Positions 48,358-64,000 of a stretch of DNA of 64,000 nucleotides are shown in pieces. The DNA is from Botryococcus braunii (taxonomy: Eukaryota > Chlorophyta > Trebouxiophyceae): contig KV908401.1 in the NCBI GenBank assembly GCA_002005505.1, forward strand, positions 173,386-237,385, written 5' to 3'. Every line of letters begins with the position of its first letter. The stretch's first letter is position 1. The notes beneath the pieces were generated by a model. That model was not told the DNA's origin, searched no databases, and worked only from the letters and a program-made list of their open reading frames with translations. Both the position numbers and the translations under genes were made by a program.

Positions 48358-51300
48358 TCAACCAACAAACAACACAAAGTACACAATTACTCCACACAAC
48401 AGCAGGGCCAGAAGTGCTATGGGGATAATGCGCAGGTCTGACGTCCGTGACTTAGTTTGAACATTGTCGCGGAACGAGGGATCATGTGATTGCGTTACAT
48501 TCCTACTCGAACCGCAAGCGACGTCCGGTGTGGATACCCCCGTGGGCTTCTTCTTCTTCCTCCTCATAAAGGGCTGGCAGAAAACAAAACGCCGGGTGGG
48601 ATGGGTCCAATTTTGAGGCGTCTTCTCCAGGCCCTCAACGACCGCAAAGAATTGGGGGTTCAGCCCTCCCAAAAAGTTGTTGTGGACCGTCCTCGGCTCG
48701 GGGTGCCAGCCCTGTCGGCCCTGTCTCCCAGCACCCGACAGCCGAGCGATGAGACACGGAGGGACGTACACAGGTGCAATGGTGTGCAGGGAAGGACACA
48801 AACTGCAGTGGCAAAGTACAGAAGCAATGTGGCAAAGCTGCAACTAGAGTGTGGGAACTACTTGCAAGCATCAATGGGCAAGTACAAGGGCTCCTTGAAA
48901 GGAGTGAGCACCTTATTACAAAATATAACATTCCATGCAAAATGACAAATTCTCACGGTATTTCATTGCTTTTTACACCACATGCCAGATAACCAGCACG
49001 CACAATCTTTTTTCAGGCGAAGAGCCCCAATTCAACAAGATTACCACGGGTCATGACAAAGCAACAGAGTAAACACAGCAACAGCACAGCAAAGAAAAAG
49101 CATAAAGTTGAGCCATTTGGTACTGAAAAGGTAACAGTCTAATTTTCCTCACCACACGTGCTAGGAAGACCCGTCATGCAAAGCACATGGCTCTGGTTAA
49201 GCAGATATTTTAAGTTGCGGTATTCGAATCGGTGTACCGATATGCTCTTTGCAGGCGTCTTCCTAAACTTGACAGTTTTCTGAGTTTTAAGGAGGGCTGC
49301 CCGAGCCAAGTGGTAATTGAAATTAACTCCGCCATGGTACAAGGGCTGAAATCAACCTTTCACAACTGGCAAACATTAACACCAAGGGCCATGCAAACCA
49401 CAGGCTTTTGTATGAAGAGAAGGGGGGGGGGGGCTGCAGAGGGGATCACTGCGGTCTCGAAGCAATATGTTCAGCATGGCAGTCACGCGCATCGCAATAC
49501 CCCAATGATCGCTTTGAGAATTGGACCTTGCCAGCACCCAACCAACCAATAAAAAAAGGCTTTAGCCCACCCATCCTTTCAAGACTACAACCCTGGCACA
49601 ACCAAATTATCCCGTCTTCGCGACAGGATGACGGATATAACCCAACCAGCCTTTACAATCTGAAATCCAAGAGCCTCACCCACCTTCATTGGTAATATTT
49701 GTCCCGTGTCTGTAACGACCAATGGATCTGGGTCCGGGTGTGTGCTGCCGTCGCCCCACCGAGGGTTGTGGGGAAAGCCCATCGCCCGCAAAGCCTGGTC
49801 CCGCTCCACGAAGGCTTCCATCACCTCCGGGTCCATCCACTCCTGCAACCCCAATGATGGACATTTAATGCACCGCACACAGCACCGTCACAGGGGTGCA
49901 TTTGGGTCAGCTCTATTGCAACAGGGGTGCAACATGGACCAGTCTCATTTTCACATGGGTAGATATTGAATGGATCTCATTGCCATCCATGACACTTGCA
50001 CAACACCCACCTCACTCCCCCCACCCCCCACTCTAGTTCTCATCAACCTTAAAGCTTCTTACTGCAATGCCAATATCTTGATGGACTATGCATGCCAATT
50101 TTCCGGCAGATATCTGCTGATATTTCGACAGACTATGCACTGCCATCTGACCAAAGTCCAGTATTTTGACAGACTATGAATTGCTCTCTGAACAAAATCC
50201 AGTACATCAATAGACCACGTATTACCATCTAATCAAATGCCAGTATCTCGACAGACTACGCACTGCTATCTGACCAGATACCAGGATCTCAATAGGCTCC
50301 GCATTGCCAACTGACTCATTCCAGTAGCTCAATAGACAACGAATAGCCCTGACAAGAAGCCCTGCAAAGTAACTTCCTGAAAAGGCATCTCGCACATGCC
50401 TGCACCAAATTGTTTCCTGAAGAGCCATCTCTCAAGTGCCTGCACCAATTTGTTTCCTGAGGAGCCATCTCTCACTTGCTACCACTAAACCTGGTCTGTG
50501 TCACTACTTTTGTTTCCTAAAATGGCATCTCCCAAATGCCTCAGGCAATTTCCTGAAGAGGCATCTCTCACATGCCGCCACCAGCCTGTTTCCTAAAAGA
50601 CACATCCCTCACTTGCCTCCACCAACTTGGCTTGTGCTGCCTCACCTTTGATAGGACCGCTGCCCAAATCTACACTATGCCATGACTATTGAGAGGGCCA
50701 AGGCATTGAGTGCACAGTCCCTCCCAGCCTGCTTGACAAGGATTTGATCCTGAAACAGCGCCAGCCGGGCCATCGATGAAGCTTAAAGGAAGAATGTCCC
50801 AATGAAACCACGTCCCCCTTAGAGGCTGGGCGGTATAACAATCATAAATTTATCACGAATTTCACAGGGGGTGATGATCTTCCAGGCTTCATCCATGAGA
50901 ACTGCGGCATCACCTTGAAGAGTTCAACAAGCCAGGTGAGCACGTCCTCCATGTGTTCCCGATTCTCCAGCAATATGACCTTCTTAGCCTTTACCCCCTT
51001 CGCAACATTCAACTTCTTGTCCAAGGTGGTGCCCTGCAAACACAGCCATCGCCAGCTTCACTGGCGGGAGCAGGAAGCATGCGCCACTCACTCGAGTCTA
51101 GTTGGCCGCCACTCGGCTTAAGTGGGCCTACTTTAATCAAATACAGTATACAAAGAACCAGCGCTTCAGTACACACAGCCTGAGCATTCCAGTACACCCA
51201 TTCTCACCAAAGATACACAGAGAGCAAATACAGTATACAAAGAACGAGTGCTTCTGTACACACAGCCTGAGGATTCCAGTACACCCATTCTCACTCAAAG

Positions 51301-52722
51301 ATACACATAGAGAAAATACAGTATACAAAGAACGAGCGCTTCAGTACACACAGCCTGAGCATTCCAGTACACCCATTTTCACTCAAAGATAGACATAGAG
51401 AAAGTACAGTATACAAAGAACGAGCACTTCAGTACACACAGCCTGAGCATTCCAATACACACAGAGAGGGGTTCGTCACAGTACAGACTGGGGGAGCATT
51501 TTAGCACAAACATAGTGAGCATCAATTTATTGCTCCAATTTTACTCCTTGCAGTCCAAATGTAAGGAAGCAACCGCGTAGACCCTGGCAACATTAAACGC
51601 CATGACTGAATATGCAAGATTTGGTAGATGAAAGCCTGACAACGATCTTCCAAGGAGACGGCCCTCACTGGCATTGTCAAAATCTTCCTAGCCTAGGATT
51701 TACCATTTTGCAGGCCCACTCTGCAAGTGTACAATAGCTAGTACACGTAACATGAGTAGCTTCTGGTCTGCGGACAAAGCGCGCCTGGCAAGCTCCAAAA
51801 GGAAATAGCGAAGGCGGTGCAAAATAAAACCAAACACTGTACTCCAAGTAATAAGCCTTCCTCCTAATGGATAGTGAATGCATACGATGTATGCTCTACT
51901 TACCAGGATGCTCTTTGAAGCAACCACAAACCAGAAAGTCACTTTCGTTTCGCCATCATGAAGGGTCATGCAGCCTCTGTAGTTGTGGCTCTTCTTCACC
52001 TTGTCGCGAAGCCCGCCCTTTGAACGAGATACCCTATCTTCCAAGTCCCCCAATCCACGAAACTCGGCCTGGTAGCTGCCAGGCATCTCCCCTTCCTGCC
52101 AGTGGTCCAAGGACTGTATGGCGACGACCGGAACTCCTGTGGACTACGGGTCAGTGCGTGGTTTTATTTAAATCAGCTGCTTAATGCATAGTAATTGTCA
52201 ATTTCACTTACCGGGGGCACGCCAAAGACCGGCTGGCTTAAGGGAGCACCGGACGCTCTCGACTTCCTGCAATTGCGGACCGCATTTGGTAAACAGGAAA
52301 ATTCCAATGATCCAATGTCAAAAACGAAGAGATTGGCACAGAAAATGGTATATGAAGGGGAGAAGACGGACTTGCAGTTTGTCGACGCCCAAAATCGCCA
52401 CCTCTGGCACTTGTGTTCGACGGATGAGCTCCAGAAAAAACTCTACAGCTAGATGATCCTCTCCCAACACATTACACCATGCGTGGCCTCCAAACAAAAC
52501 TTTCCGGAATTGTGAACGTTTTTTTGTGCGTGAAGGGGCCCACTGTTCAATGCTTTCTCTGAATAAAAGGCCCCCTTCTCGTCTCGACGTGTTGCTGGGG
52601 CAAAAATGTTGGAGTTCATCACGCCCAGCGGAACATTCGACAATTTCTGGTGGAACGACTATGCTCTTTTTAGGCCAGATCCTACATTCGGGGTCACCGT
52701 CTTCTTTAAAGAGAGAACGCAT
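48358..52722 (-). CDS. Gene M, copy 3: six-exon gene of unknown family with a C-terminal membrane anchor
   Basis: Predicted exons in transcript order: 52722-52372 (117 codons), 52266-52212, 52136-51904, 51033-50914, 49842-49684 and 48711-48358 (stop). Internal lengths are again 55, 233, 120 and 159 nt. Donors are GTCCGT, GTAAGT, GTAAGT, GTGATG and GTGGGT. The total is about 423 residues. The conserved [14 protein letters not shown] block is followed by a Lys/Arg stretch (RRKKKK) and a hydrophobic segment of about 21 residues (IIPIALLALLLCGVIVYFVL) ending three residues before the stop. This is the layout of a tail-anchored protein whose bulk faces the cytosol. Copies 1 and 2 lack the anchor. 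The function is unknown; its divergent partner is the protease-like P3. Confidence 0.7.
51138..51465. repeat. About 88-bp minisatellite in an M3 intron
   Basis: Units with ATACAGTATACAAAGAACGA and CAGTACACACAGCCTGAGCA recur at 51141, 51228, 51316 and 51403 in the intron between the 233-nt and 120-nt exons. Units 1 and 2 have only short GAGTGAGCATTTCAGTA repeats here. Confidence 0.9.
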
Positions 52723-53176
52723 ATGTCGAAAACACTTGAAAGCGGGCTTGACTTAGTTTCTTAGCTGAGATTTCTATGAAAAACTGAGGATGTACAAGGA
52801 GAATCCCTTTGGCAGCGTGCAAGCCACTGATGGCCTCCTTGACATTGGCAAAGTTGACGAGTCCTTGGACAGATGCAACTTCGTTCATTCCCCTGCGTGA
52901 TGCCAGTGGCTTCATGCCACGTCGCGATGTCACGGTGACGTCCGGTACATCTTTACATCTTCCTTTTCCTACAACAGAATTATAGACATGACTCGGAGAG
53001 AGGTTGTCAAGCGCGCCATATGCATCATGATGGACGGATGGTAGGTTGAATCTCCTTGTTCCTTGTCCGGGGCTCATATCAGAAAACCTCCAGGACTCAT
53101 TGCAGCACGACGTTGACAATCTTGAACATAAACCAAGGCGCTCGCAGGTCCAACATTTAGACTCCAATCTGCAACG
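52723..53176. promoter_or_regulatory. Intergenic region between divergent genes M3 and P3 (putative bidirectional promoter)
   Basis: 454 bp separate the predicted start codons. CRE-like TGTCACGGTGACGTCC lies at about 52929-52944. Homology to 16195-16610 supports a shared regulatory role, which remains an inference. Confidence 0.45.
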
Positions 53177-57489
<4,313 letters not shown>

Positions 57490-60400
57490 TCAGCAGCATA
57501 GCCTGCCAAGTGAGTCTGGCTCCGCCTCCGACATGCTGATCACGCGTGCGCTGCTTTCCTTTCAGTGGGGCCTCGTCCTCGCCATCTAAGGCACCATGCG
57601 CAAATGCCGAATCGCTGCCTGTCGGGCCTTATCTGGTCGTCGTCTGGATCCGGCCGCCGCTCAATGCAAGCGCTCGATTGCTCTACAGTGTGAGTATACA
57701 CATGTGAGTAGGGACCGAGGAGGATCCGGCTATGGCCTCCCTCGCCTCAAGCCTGCGCTGCGCTGCGCAATGAAGGACCCGCAGGCATGCCTCTATTGGG
57801 GGCTGGTTATCACGCAGGCATGCCTCCAATGGGGGCTGGTCATTGTTTTCTTATCGACCATGCGTCCAGGGAAATCTCCGCAAAGGTCAAACTCTGTGGT
57901 ATTGTTTTGTCCAGCAAGGTGTGTCTGAAGTATGCGTTTGCTTGGGTGTTTTTTGAAGTATATGCATATGATACCCATGAGGGTTTGCTTCTTGAAATTC
58001 CCCTTTCAATGCCCAATCGTCATTAGGGTGGTATAAGAATATATCACTTCTTAATGATACACCACAGTGTTTTAGGTCGGTGGGCTGGGCTGGTCTGGGG
58101 TCCAATTCTGTGGCGATATCTTGCAAGTTCCAATTGACAAGTCAGAAGATCTTGAAGTATGTGTTGTTCCCATGAAGAGCAGCATATAGATTTTGAAATT
58201 TCGTTTGAAGATCTTGAAATTTCGTTTTAACGCCCAATCATGATTAGGGTGATATAATGATATATCACAATTTAATGATATATCACAGTTTCTCAGTCAG
58301 ATGGGCTGGGACATGTTTTCGCTTAACACGGGGCCGCGCCCATGAGGTAATGGGCTGGCCCTCTGGAACCGTGGCGGCTTCTTCTCAATTGATGCGGTCA
58401 CATGACCGGGTGGACCAGCTCGATGTCGTGTCGACGGGTTGCAGCTTTTGCACGCATGGTGGGTGAACGCCTGAAGGCACTTGCCCTGAACTCCTCGCTG
58501 TTTTTTCCCCTTTCTTTCTTTCTTTCTTTATGATGCGGCCATGTGGCAGGGTGCACCCGGTCACATGACCCAGGAAGTCGTTTCGACGAGTCTCGGCATC
58601 TACATGCACATGTATTCGTGCATGCCGGGTGGTCTGTTTGCCCTGAGCTACTGAGCTTTCTTTTAGAAATGATGCAACAAAAAGGCAATTGCCTGAGCTC
58701 CTCGCGGTTTTTCTTTTATGATGCGGTCATGTGAGAGGATGCATCCTGTCATATATGTCTGACCCAGAAAGTCGTTTTGACGAGTCTCGGCATCTTCATG
58801 CACATGTATTCGTGCATGCCGGGTGGTCGATGTGCCCTGAGCTCCTGGACTTTGAAGATTGTTTTTCAGAAATGATTCGGCCACGTGGTTAGGTGACCCA
58901 AGTGGGCCAGGAGTTGGTTTTTACGAGTTTCGGCATGTGCCTGCATTCTGGGTGAACGCGTTGCCCTGAACTCCTCGGTTTTTTACCACGAGGTTCTCCT
59001 GATGGTCACACATGATGAGGTCACGTTACAGGGTGACCCAGGGACACAGCTGACACAGGGTGACTCAGGAAGTCTCGGCAACTAAATGCACATATACGCG
59101 TGCATGCCGGGTGGTGGCCTGTTTTCCCTGTACTCCTGAGCTTCCTCTCAGAAATATTTGATTTCTCTCAGAAATATTTGATTTCTCTCAGAAATATTTG
59201 GTTTCTCTCAGAAATATTTGATTTCTCTCAGAAATATTTGACGATTTGATTTGAATATTTGAACATCAGTGTGCGGCCACGTGGTTTGTTGACCCATGGC
59301 CAGGAAGTCGTTTTGACGAGTTGCGGCTTTTGCAGCATTCTGGGTGAATGCCTTGCCCTGAAGCCCTCGCTGGATGTTTTACTCATGAGGTTTTTGTTAT
59401 GATCATATGATACGGTCATGTCACAAGGTGACGCAGGAAGTAGTTACTGCGAGTCTCAACATACACATGCTTATGCACATATATGCAGGCATGCTGAGTG
59501 GACTGTTTGCCCTGAACTTCTGAATTGTTTTCCAGATCTGATGCGGTCACGGGATTTGTTGACCAACGAAGTCGTTTCGACGAGTAGCAGCTGCAACTGC
59601 AGCTGCAGCATATGCATAGGCATGCCTGCATTCTGGGTGTGAACGCCTTGCCCTGAACTCCTCGATGTTTTCCTTATATGAGTAAATCAACGAGGAGTTC
59701 ATATTTGAGGTTTTCCTTATGTACACACGATGCGGTCACGCCACAGGGTGACCCAAGAAGTCATCTTCGACGAGTATCAACATACGCATGCATATAGATA
59801 CGTGCATGCTGAGTGGACAGCTTTTTGCCCTGAACTCCTGAATTGTTTTTTCAGATCTGATGCGGTCACGGGATTTGTTGACCAATGAAGGCGTTTCGAC
59901 AAGTTGGAGAGTATGCTACAAAGATACGTATGCCTGCATGCTGGGTGGATGCCATGCCCCTGAACTCCTTGTCATTTTTCTCATTTCAAGTGCGACCACC
60001 TGACAGGGTGACCCAGGTACCCAGGTACCGGTAGTCGTTTCGACGACTCGGAGCATATATGTGCTTGCAACCTGGATGGTCTCTTCGCCCTGTTCATGAA
60101 CTCGACTGACTATCTTTCTTGTAAGATGGAGCATGTGACAGGGTGACACAAGATCTTCTAGAAGTCGCTTTTAGGACTTCGGCAGTATATGCATGAATCC
60201 ATGCATGATGAACGCCTTGCCCTGTTCAGTAATTCGATCGCGACTTCGAAGCGAGTCACGAATTCCTGACTTTTCTTCTTACATGATGCGGTCACGTGAC
60301 AGGGTGACCCAAGAAACTGTTCGAGCACTGCAGTACATAGATGCATGCTGGGTTTACGTAAATGCTTTGCCCTGAACCTCCCAAACGTTTTTGTCGGGAG

Positions 60401-60740
60401 AGCTCATATGATGCGGTCACGTGACGGGTGACCCAGGAAGTCGCTTAAACAAACTCTCGGCGAGCTGCAGCATATTGCAATTGCACACATGCTGCCTGAA
60501 CGCCTCAACTGCACTTTACGTCGAGGGGTGCTTGGAGACAACGAGTACTAATCCGGACGCTTTACGTCGAGGGGTGTTTGGAGATAACGAATACTAATCC
60601 GGACGCTTTGCAGCTACAATTAAGATAATTCCTTTGTTCACGGGTTTTGAACGATGCATTGCGTGTCTTCGGGGTTCCACATATATGTATGTTGTGTTAC
60701 CTTAATTAAGATCCGGGTTGAGCCCAGAAGATGTGAAGTT
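57490..60740. other. Sequence downstream of P3, including CACGTG-motif array of unit 3
   Basis: 57490-58300 matches the regions after P1 and P2 with deletions. 58385-60440 is the array of 120-170 bp units containing GATGCGGTCACGTGAC or variants, with the TTTCTCTCAGAAATATTTGA sub-array (five copies) at 59150-59240 and a tandem GTCGAGGGGTG(C/T)TTGGAGA pair near 60530-60590. A poly(C) run at 60759-60773 is near the end of the unit. No gene is supported. Confidence 0.6.
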
Positions 60741-60819
60741 CAATTTGGAAGCTTGCGTCCCCCCCCCCCCCCCACCAAGCCCCAACAAAAAAACGCCGGG
60801 CCCCGGTTCACTAATTATA

Positions 60820-61178
60820 GAATAACCAGATCTGGTTATTCACGCCGGATACATACGGGTTGCCTGTATAGGTGTTGCCAAGGACTCCGGCGTCGATGGT
60901 ATTTGATTGAGTTAACATTAACTCAATCAAGTTTTAATGTCTTGCAAGATCGAGCTCGAGACGTGTCAGGAAGGCTCTCTTAATTAGGATTTATGGTGTA
61001 TAAGGGTGTGTATTGTTAGATACCAATTGGGAACGCGCTGGTTTGATGGGCCCGTCAAACCAGCGTGCACACCCGGGTGCACACGTTACAGTACGTGCTT
61101 GGTATATACCAAGCACGTACTGTAATTACATTGTAGATACACGTACTGTAATTACATTGTAGGTATATATATACCTAC
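60820..61178. repeat. Cluster of perfect palindromes and short hairpins
   Basis: 60820-60841, a perfect 22-bp palindrome. 60903-60930, 12-bp arms with a 4-nt loop. 61036-61065, 11-bp arms with an 8-nt loop. 61086-61125, a perfect 40-bp palindrome centred on GGTATATACC. 61159-61178, a perfect 20-bp palindrome. A direct repeat (ACGTACTGTAATTACATTGT) links the last two. Confidence 0.92.
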
Positions 61179-61369
61179 TGATGGCTACGTAGCATACTAG
61201 TATGGTACCAAAGTGCCATTGCTAAATATCAGGCAGTACTGTGCCTGATTTTTAGAAATGATGGTCATGAGTAAATCTACTCATCGTGAGTGTATCAGAA
61301 AAGGCCACACAAGAGATGCTGTATAGAGTATCTCTCCGATCGGGATGATATCATCGATCGATGTACATC

Positions 61370-61465
61370 CATATCGAGTATCCCTTGGGATGATGTACAT
61401 CCTTATGGGGTATCCCTTTGGGATGATGTACATCTTAATAGAGTATCCCTTGGGATGATGCCCAC
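61370..61465. repeat. About 35-bp repeat with ATCCCTTGGGATGATGTACA
   Basis: GTATCCCTTGGGATGATG recurs three times with slight changes (about 61379, 61411 and 61445); each copy holds the palindrome ATCCCTTGGGAT. The remainder of 61180-61830 has no gene. Confidence 0.85.
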
Positions 61466-61833
61466 GTGTGTCACTGTACATAGTTCTGTGTGTCTATAGC
61501 ATATACTCTAGACACATACAGATATATCCCTTGGACAAGATTATGTTTGTTTTCATGTATACATACGTATGTATATATATATATATATAGGCCAGATATT
61601 AATTAAAAATATTAAAAATGAGAAAATTTAATGACGGTAAATGTTGAACACCCCCCTCGAGGGGTTTTCTGAATACTTTAAATTTCTGAACATCTCCAAA
61701 AACTACCAGAGAACCTTCTAAACATCTAGATAATGTTAAAACGCTCCTAAAAAAATGTCTTAGCCAACAAGAACCTCTAACTCCTTGCATAGTAGTCCAC
61801 CTCGGGACGTGATGATGTCCCGCCCTACCGAAC

Positions 61834-62073
61834 TTACTCTAGATTGCTATCTTGGCTAGAACTTGAGTCATTGTCTGATTCACTGCCTTCGTCAACTGAT
61901 CTGAGCTCTGTCTCTGCCTCTGAACTGTCATCTGTCTCCACTTCAATCACTGTGGGCTTGTTTTTGCAGCCCTTAGGTCGCCCCTTCTTTCTCTTAGGTT
62001 TAGCTGGTGCAACTGCTGGATTTGGCTTGTTCTTTGCACAAAATCGGTTTCTAGGCGATGAAAAGACGACCCA
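61834..62073 (-). CDS. Possible exon encoding an AT-hook-like basic motif and acidic Ser-rich tail
   Basis: The minus strand is open for 79 codons and ends in TAA at 61834-61836. The peptide has KPKRKKGRPKGCKNKP, whose GRPKG core flanked by Lys/Arg matches the AT-hook consensus. It is followed by an acidic Ser/Glu/Asp-rich segment of about 40 residues. Composition is ordinary for a nuclear DNA-binding protein and unlike the surrounding repeats. The final bases also read GA|GTAAGT, so it could be an internal exon that ends at a donor rather than at the stop. No start codon lies in the frame, and the rest of the gene was not found. Confidence 0.4.
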   Translation of the reverse strand, partial: WVVFSSPRNRFCAKNKPNPAVAPAKPKRKKGRPKGCKNKPTVIEVETDDSSEAETELRSVDEGSESDNDSSSSQDSNLE

Positions 62074-62129
62074 TTATTTTTTAACGGTGCAATAGTGTCT
62101 TCCGATCATCCGTGCAAGTCGGGGATGCA

Positions 62130-62235
62130 CGTGCCCCGTATCACATGCACATCCCAGGAGAATACCGTATCACATGCACATCCCAGGAGAATACCGTATC
62201 ACATGCACATCCCAGGAGAATACCGTATCACATGT
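62130..62235. repeat. 29-bp minisatellite, about three copies
   Basis: CGTATCACATGCACATCCCA with GGAGAATAC repeats three times with a degenerate fourth. Confidence 0.9.
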
Positions 62236-62373
62236 TTATCCTACGTGATCTCTTCTAGAATAATGCATCACATGTACATCCGGATGTCATTGATGTCTTT
62301 GAGGATCCTGTCAGTGATGTTGCGTGGGGGCATGCACTGTGTCTGGCACGCGTGGCAGTGGTCTCAAAAGTAG

Positions 62374-62431
62374 GTGTTTTCCCGTGTGTGCACACGCCTG
62401 GCTAATGCCGTGTGCACACACGGGAAAACAC
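62374..62431. repeat. Perfect 23-bp inverted repeat with a 12-nt loop
   Basis: Arms at 62374-62396 and 62409-62431 are exact reverse complements, and the loop is CCTGGCTAATGC. It is not followed by a T run, so a terminator role is not suggested. Confidence 0.93.
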
Positions 62432-62939
62432 ATCTCTTACATCTCTTCCCAACGTTTCTCTACGTTTTCACCTCTTGCCCCCGTGTGGGCATATGCATGT
62501 AGATGTTTAGGTTTGAACACTGAAGCATATTCTAATAGCAAGCCACGTGCACGCAGATGTTTAGACTTGAAAAAGTGATGCCGATCCTGACCGTGAACAC
62601 ACGCAGAAGTTAAGACTTCCAAGGTGGAGCATAGCCTGATCAGGTCATGACCGCAAAACACCTGGAGGTTTCTAAAGTCGCTCAGAGTGCAGGATTGGAG
62701 CGCTGAGAGCGCAGCAATCGTGAGTGGAACTCCAAACACAGAAGATTAGGAAAAGAATGAGAATTCGAGTTTGCACAATCAGGGTTTAGGGTTCAGGGTT
62801 AGGGAAAACGATAAGAATTCGTGTTTATACAAACTATTCTGCTCTGGCGGATTACGCCTGCTCCCGCGTACTTACTAAGTGGTACTACCAAAAGAAAGGG
62901 AAGGTGGGGGTTGAGAGCCCCAGACAAGTACTACTGAGT
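62432..62939. other. Unassigned spacer with telomere-like words
   Basis: Contains short repeats around GCAGATGTTTAGACTTG, a GGAGCGCTGAGAGCGCAGCA segment related to the 47-bp minisatellite of the units, and CAGGGTTTAGGGTTCAGGGTTAGGG-like sequence split over 62780-62805. No gene seen. Confidence 0.5.
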
Positions 62940-64000
62940 ACAGAGTCACAGTACAATGCATGTCACCATGCAGTACAAGGTGCAGGGCTATCTGCTGCAG
63001 TACAATGCATGTCGCCAGGGCATGCTGAGCCGAGGATCTCTTTGGCCCTGCCGGTGCGTGACGGCCGCTAGTACATGCAGTACAATTTGTCGGACTGACT
63101 GTTGCAGTACAATGCCCTTCGCCAGGGCAAGGTGAGCAGAGTGTCTCTCTAGCCCCGCCAGTTGGTGGAGTCACTTCAATGAAGTGTCACTACACGCAGT
63201 ACAAATTGTACTGTACAATATGCACAGTGTCTCTCTAGCTCTGCCGGTGGGAGGTGGCTGTTAGGAAAAAAGAGGGTGGGTGCGCATCCCTGGCGGACCG
63301 GGACAGACACCAGAAATTGGAAAATTTCAGTGCCGGATGCCCGAGTCCCGTCAGTACATGAAGAACAATTTGCTGTCTGCTGCAGTACAATGCATGTCGC
63401 CAGGGCATGCCGAGCAGGCGCCTCCGTCAACACATGCAGCATGGCCTGGGGAGCTATCTGTTGCAGTACAATGTGTGCGCCAGGGCCTGCTGTACCGGCA
63501 CATCCATCAGCCCCAGCAGTAGGTGGTGATCATCAGCACGGCGTGGGGAGCTATCTGCTGCAGGACAATGTGTACCGCCAGTGCCTGCTGTACCGGCGCC
63601 TCGCTGTCGGCTCCATCGGTCGGTGGTGGCCGTCAACACGTGCAGCACGGTGTGGGGAGCTATCTGCTGCAGTACAATGTGTACCGCCAGTGCATGCTGT
63701 ACTGCCGCCTCCGTCACCCCCAGCGGTCGGTGGTGGCCGTCAATACGTGCAGCACGGCGTGGGGAGCTATCTGTTGCAGTACAATGTTCGTGGCAAGGGC
63801 ATGCTGTACCGGCGCCTCCTTCAGCTCCACCAGCACCACCTGCGTCACCTGCCCGACCCCATCCCCATTCAGACAAAACAAATATGCTTAATGCATTCAG
63901 ACGGAAGAGATATGCATAATGCATTCAGCCAAAAAAGAGGAAAAAAAGTGCATGATGTTTTCAGACGAAACAAATATGCATAATGCATTCAGATGAAAAA
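62940..64000. repeat. Minisatellites of about 97-109 bp and about 35 bp to the window end
   Basis: GGGGAGCTATCTG(C/T)TGCAGTA recurs at about 63451, 63548, 63657 and 63764, with more degenerate TGCAGTACAATGCATGTCGC units from 62940. From 63880 a unit with AATATGCATAATGCATTCAG repeats to the end. A 235-codon frame through the array is repetitive and not considered a gene. Confidence 0.85.

Noticed and set aside
63276..63983. 235-codon protein at the right end
   Set aside because: It reads through 97-109 bp minisatellite copies, with other frames open across the same interval.

Overview
This is a nuclear eukaryotic window. Spliceosomal GT-AG introns recur at the same places in paralogous genes. 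There are very long (CA)n, (GA)n/(CT)n, (TG)n and homopolymer tracts, many minisatellites, and one full-length Ty1/Copia LTR retrotransposon. Degenerate TTTAGGG-like stretches near 770-830 and 62780-62810 would fit a plant or algal lineage, but the host cannot be named from sequence alone. No rRNA, complete tRNA gene or CRISPR array was found.

Layout. 1-10.5 kb: repeat-rich flank with microsatellites, nested minisatellites (2.0-4.0 kb), several fold-back hairpins, a tRNA-like SINE candidate and a 791-bp element with terminal inverted repeats (9165-9955). 10.5-60.7 kb: three diverged tandem copies of one segment of roughly 13-15 kb (unit 1 about 10470-23190; unit 2 about 23190-38331, with its end displaced to 45472; unit 3 about 45600-60740). 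Each unit holds leader sequence, a minus-strand six-exon gene (called M here), a short intergenic region, a divergent plus-strand gene (called P here), then minisatellites and an array of CACGTG-type motifs. 38332-45471: a young Copia element (691-bp LTRs differing at one base, GATAT target duplication) inserted in the minus orientation between units 2 and 3. 60.7-64 kb: a cluster of perfect palindromes, a possible exon with an AT-hook-like motif, and further minisatellites.

Genes. Gene P encodes a chymotrypsin/trypsin-fold (S1-like) domain: a GTGFF...T(C/S/A)AH histidine block, a GVDAALL aspartate block and a GMSGAPVW serine block. The strand after the serine lies on the next exon. Copy 1 has a 2-bp deletion. 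Copy 2 keeps the triad but has a fourfold expansion of a 19-residue C-terminal module, and its last exon is cut by a 158-bp insertion. Copy 3 has Ala in place of the catalytic Ser and carries a poly-Glu insertion, so it looks like a pseudoprotease. Gene M belongs to no family I recognise. Its internal exon lengths (55, 233, 120 and 159 nt) and intron phases are identical in all three copies, which strongly supports it as real. Only copy 3 ends in a hydrophobic tail anchor. In copies 1 and 3 the two predicted start codons lie only 417 and 455 bp apart, which suggests a shared bidirectional promoter. The strongest candidates for something undescribed are this triplicated protease/partner gene pair and a 90-codon leader ORF in the Copia element whose N-terminus copies the histone H3 tail (RTKQTARK) and whose stop overlaps the gag start as ATGA.
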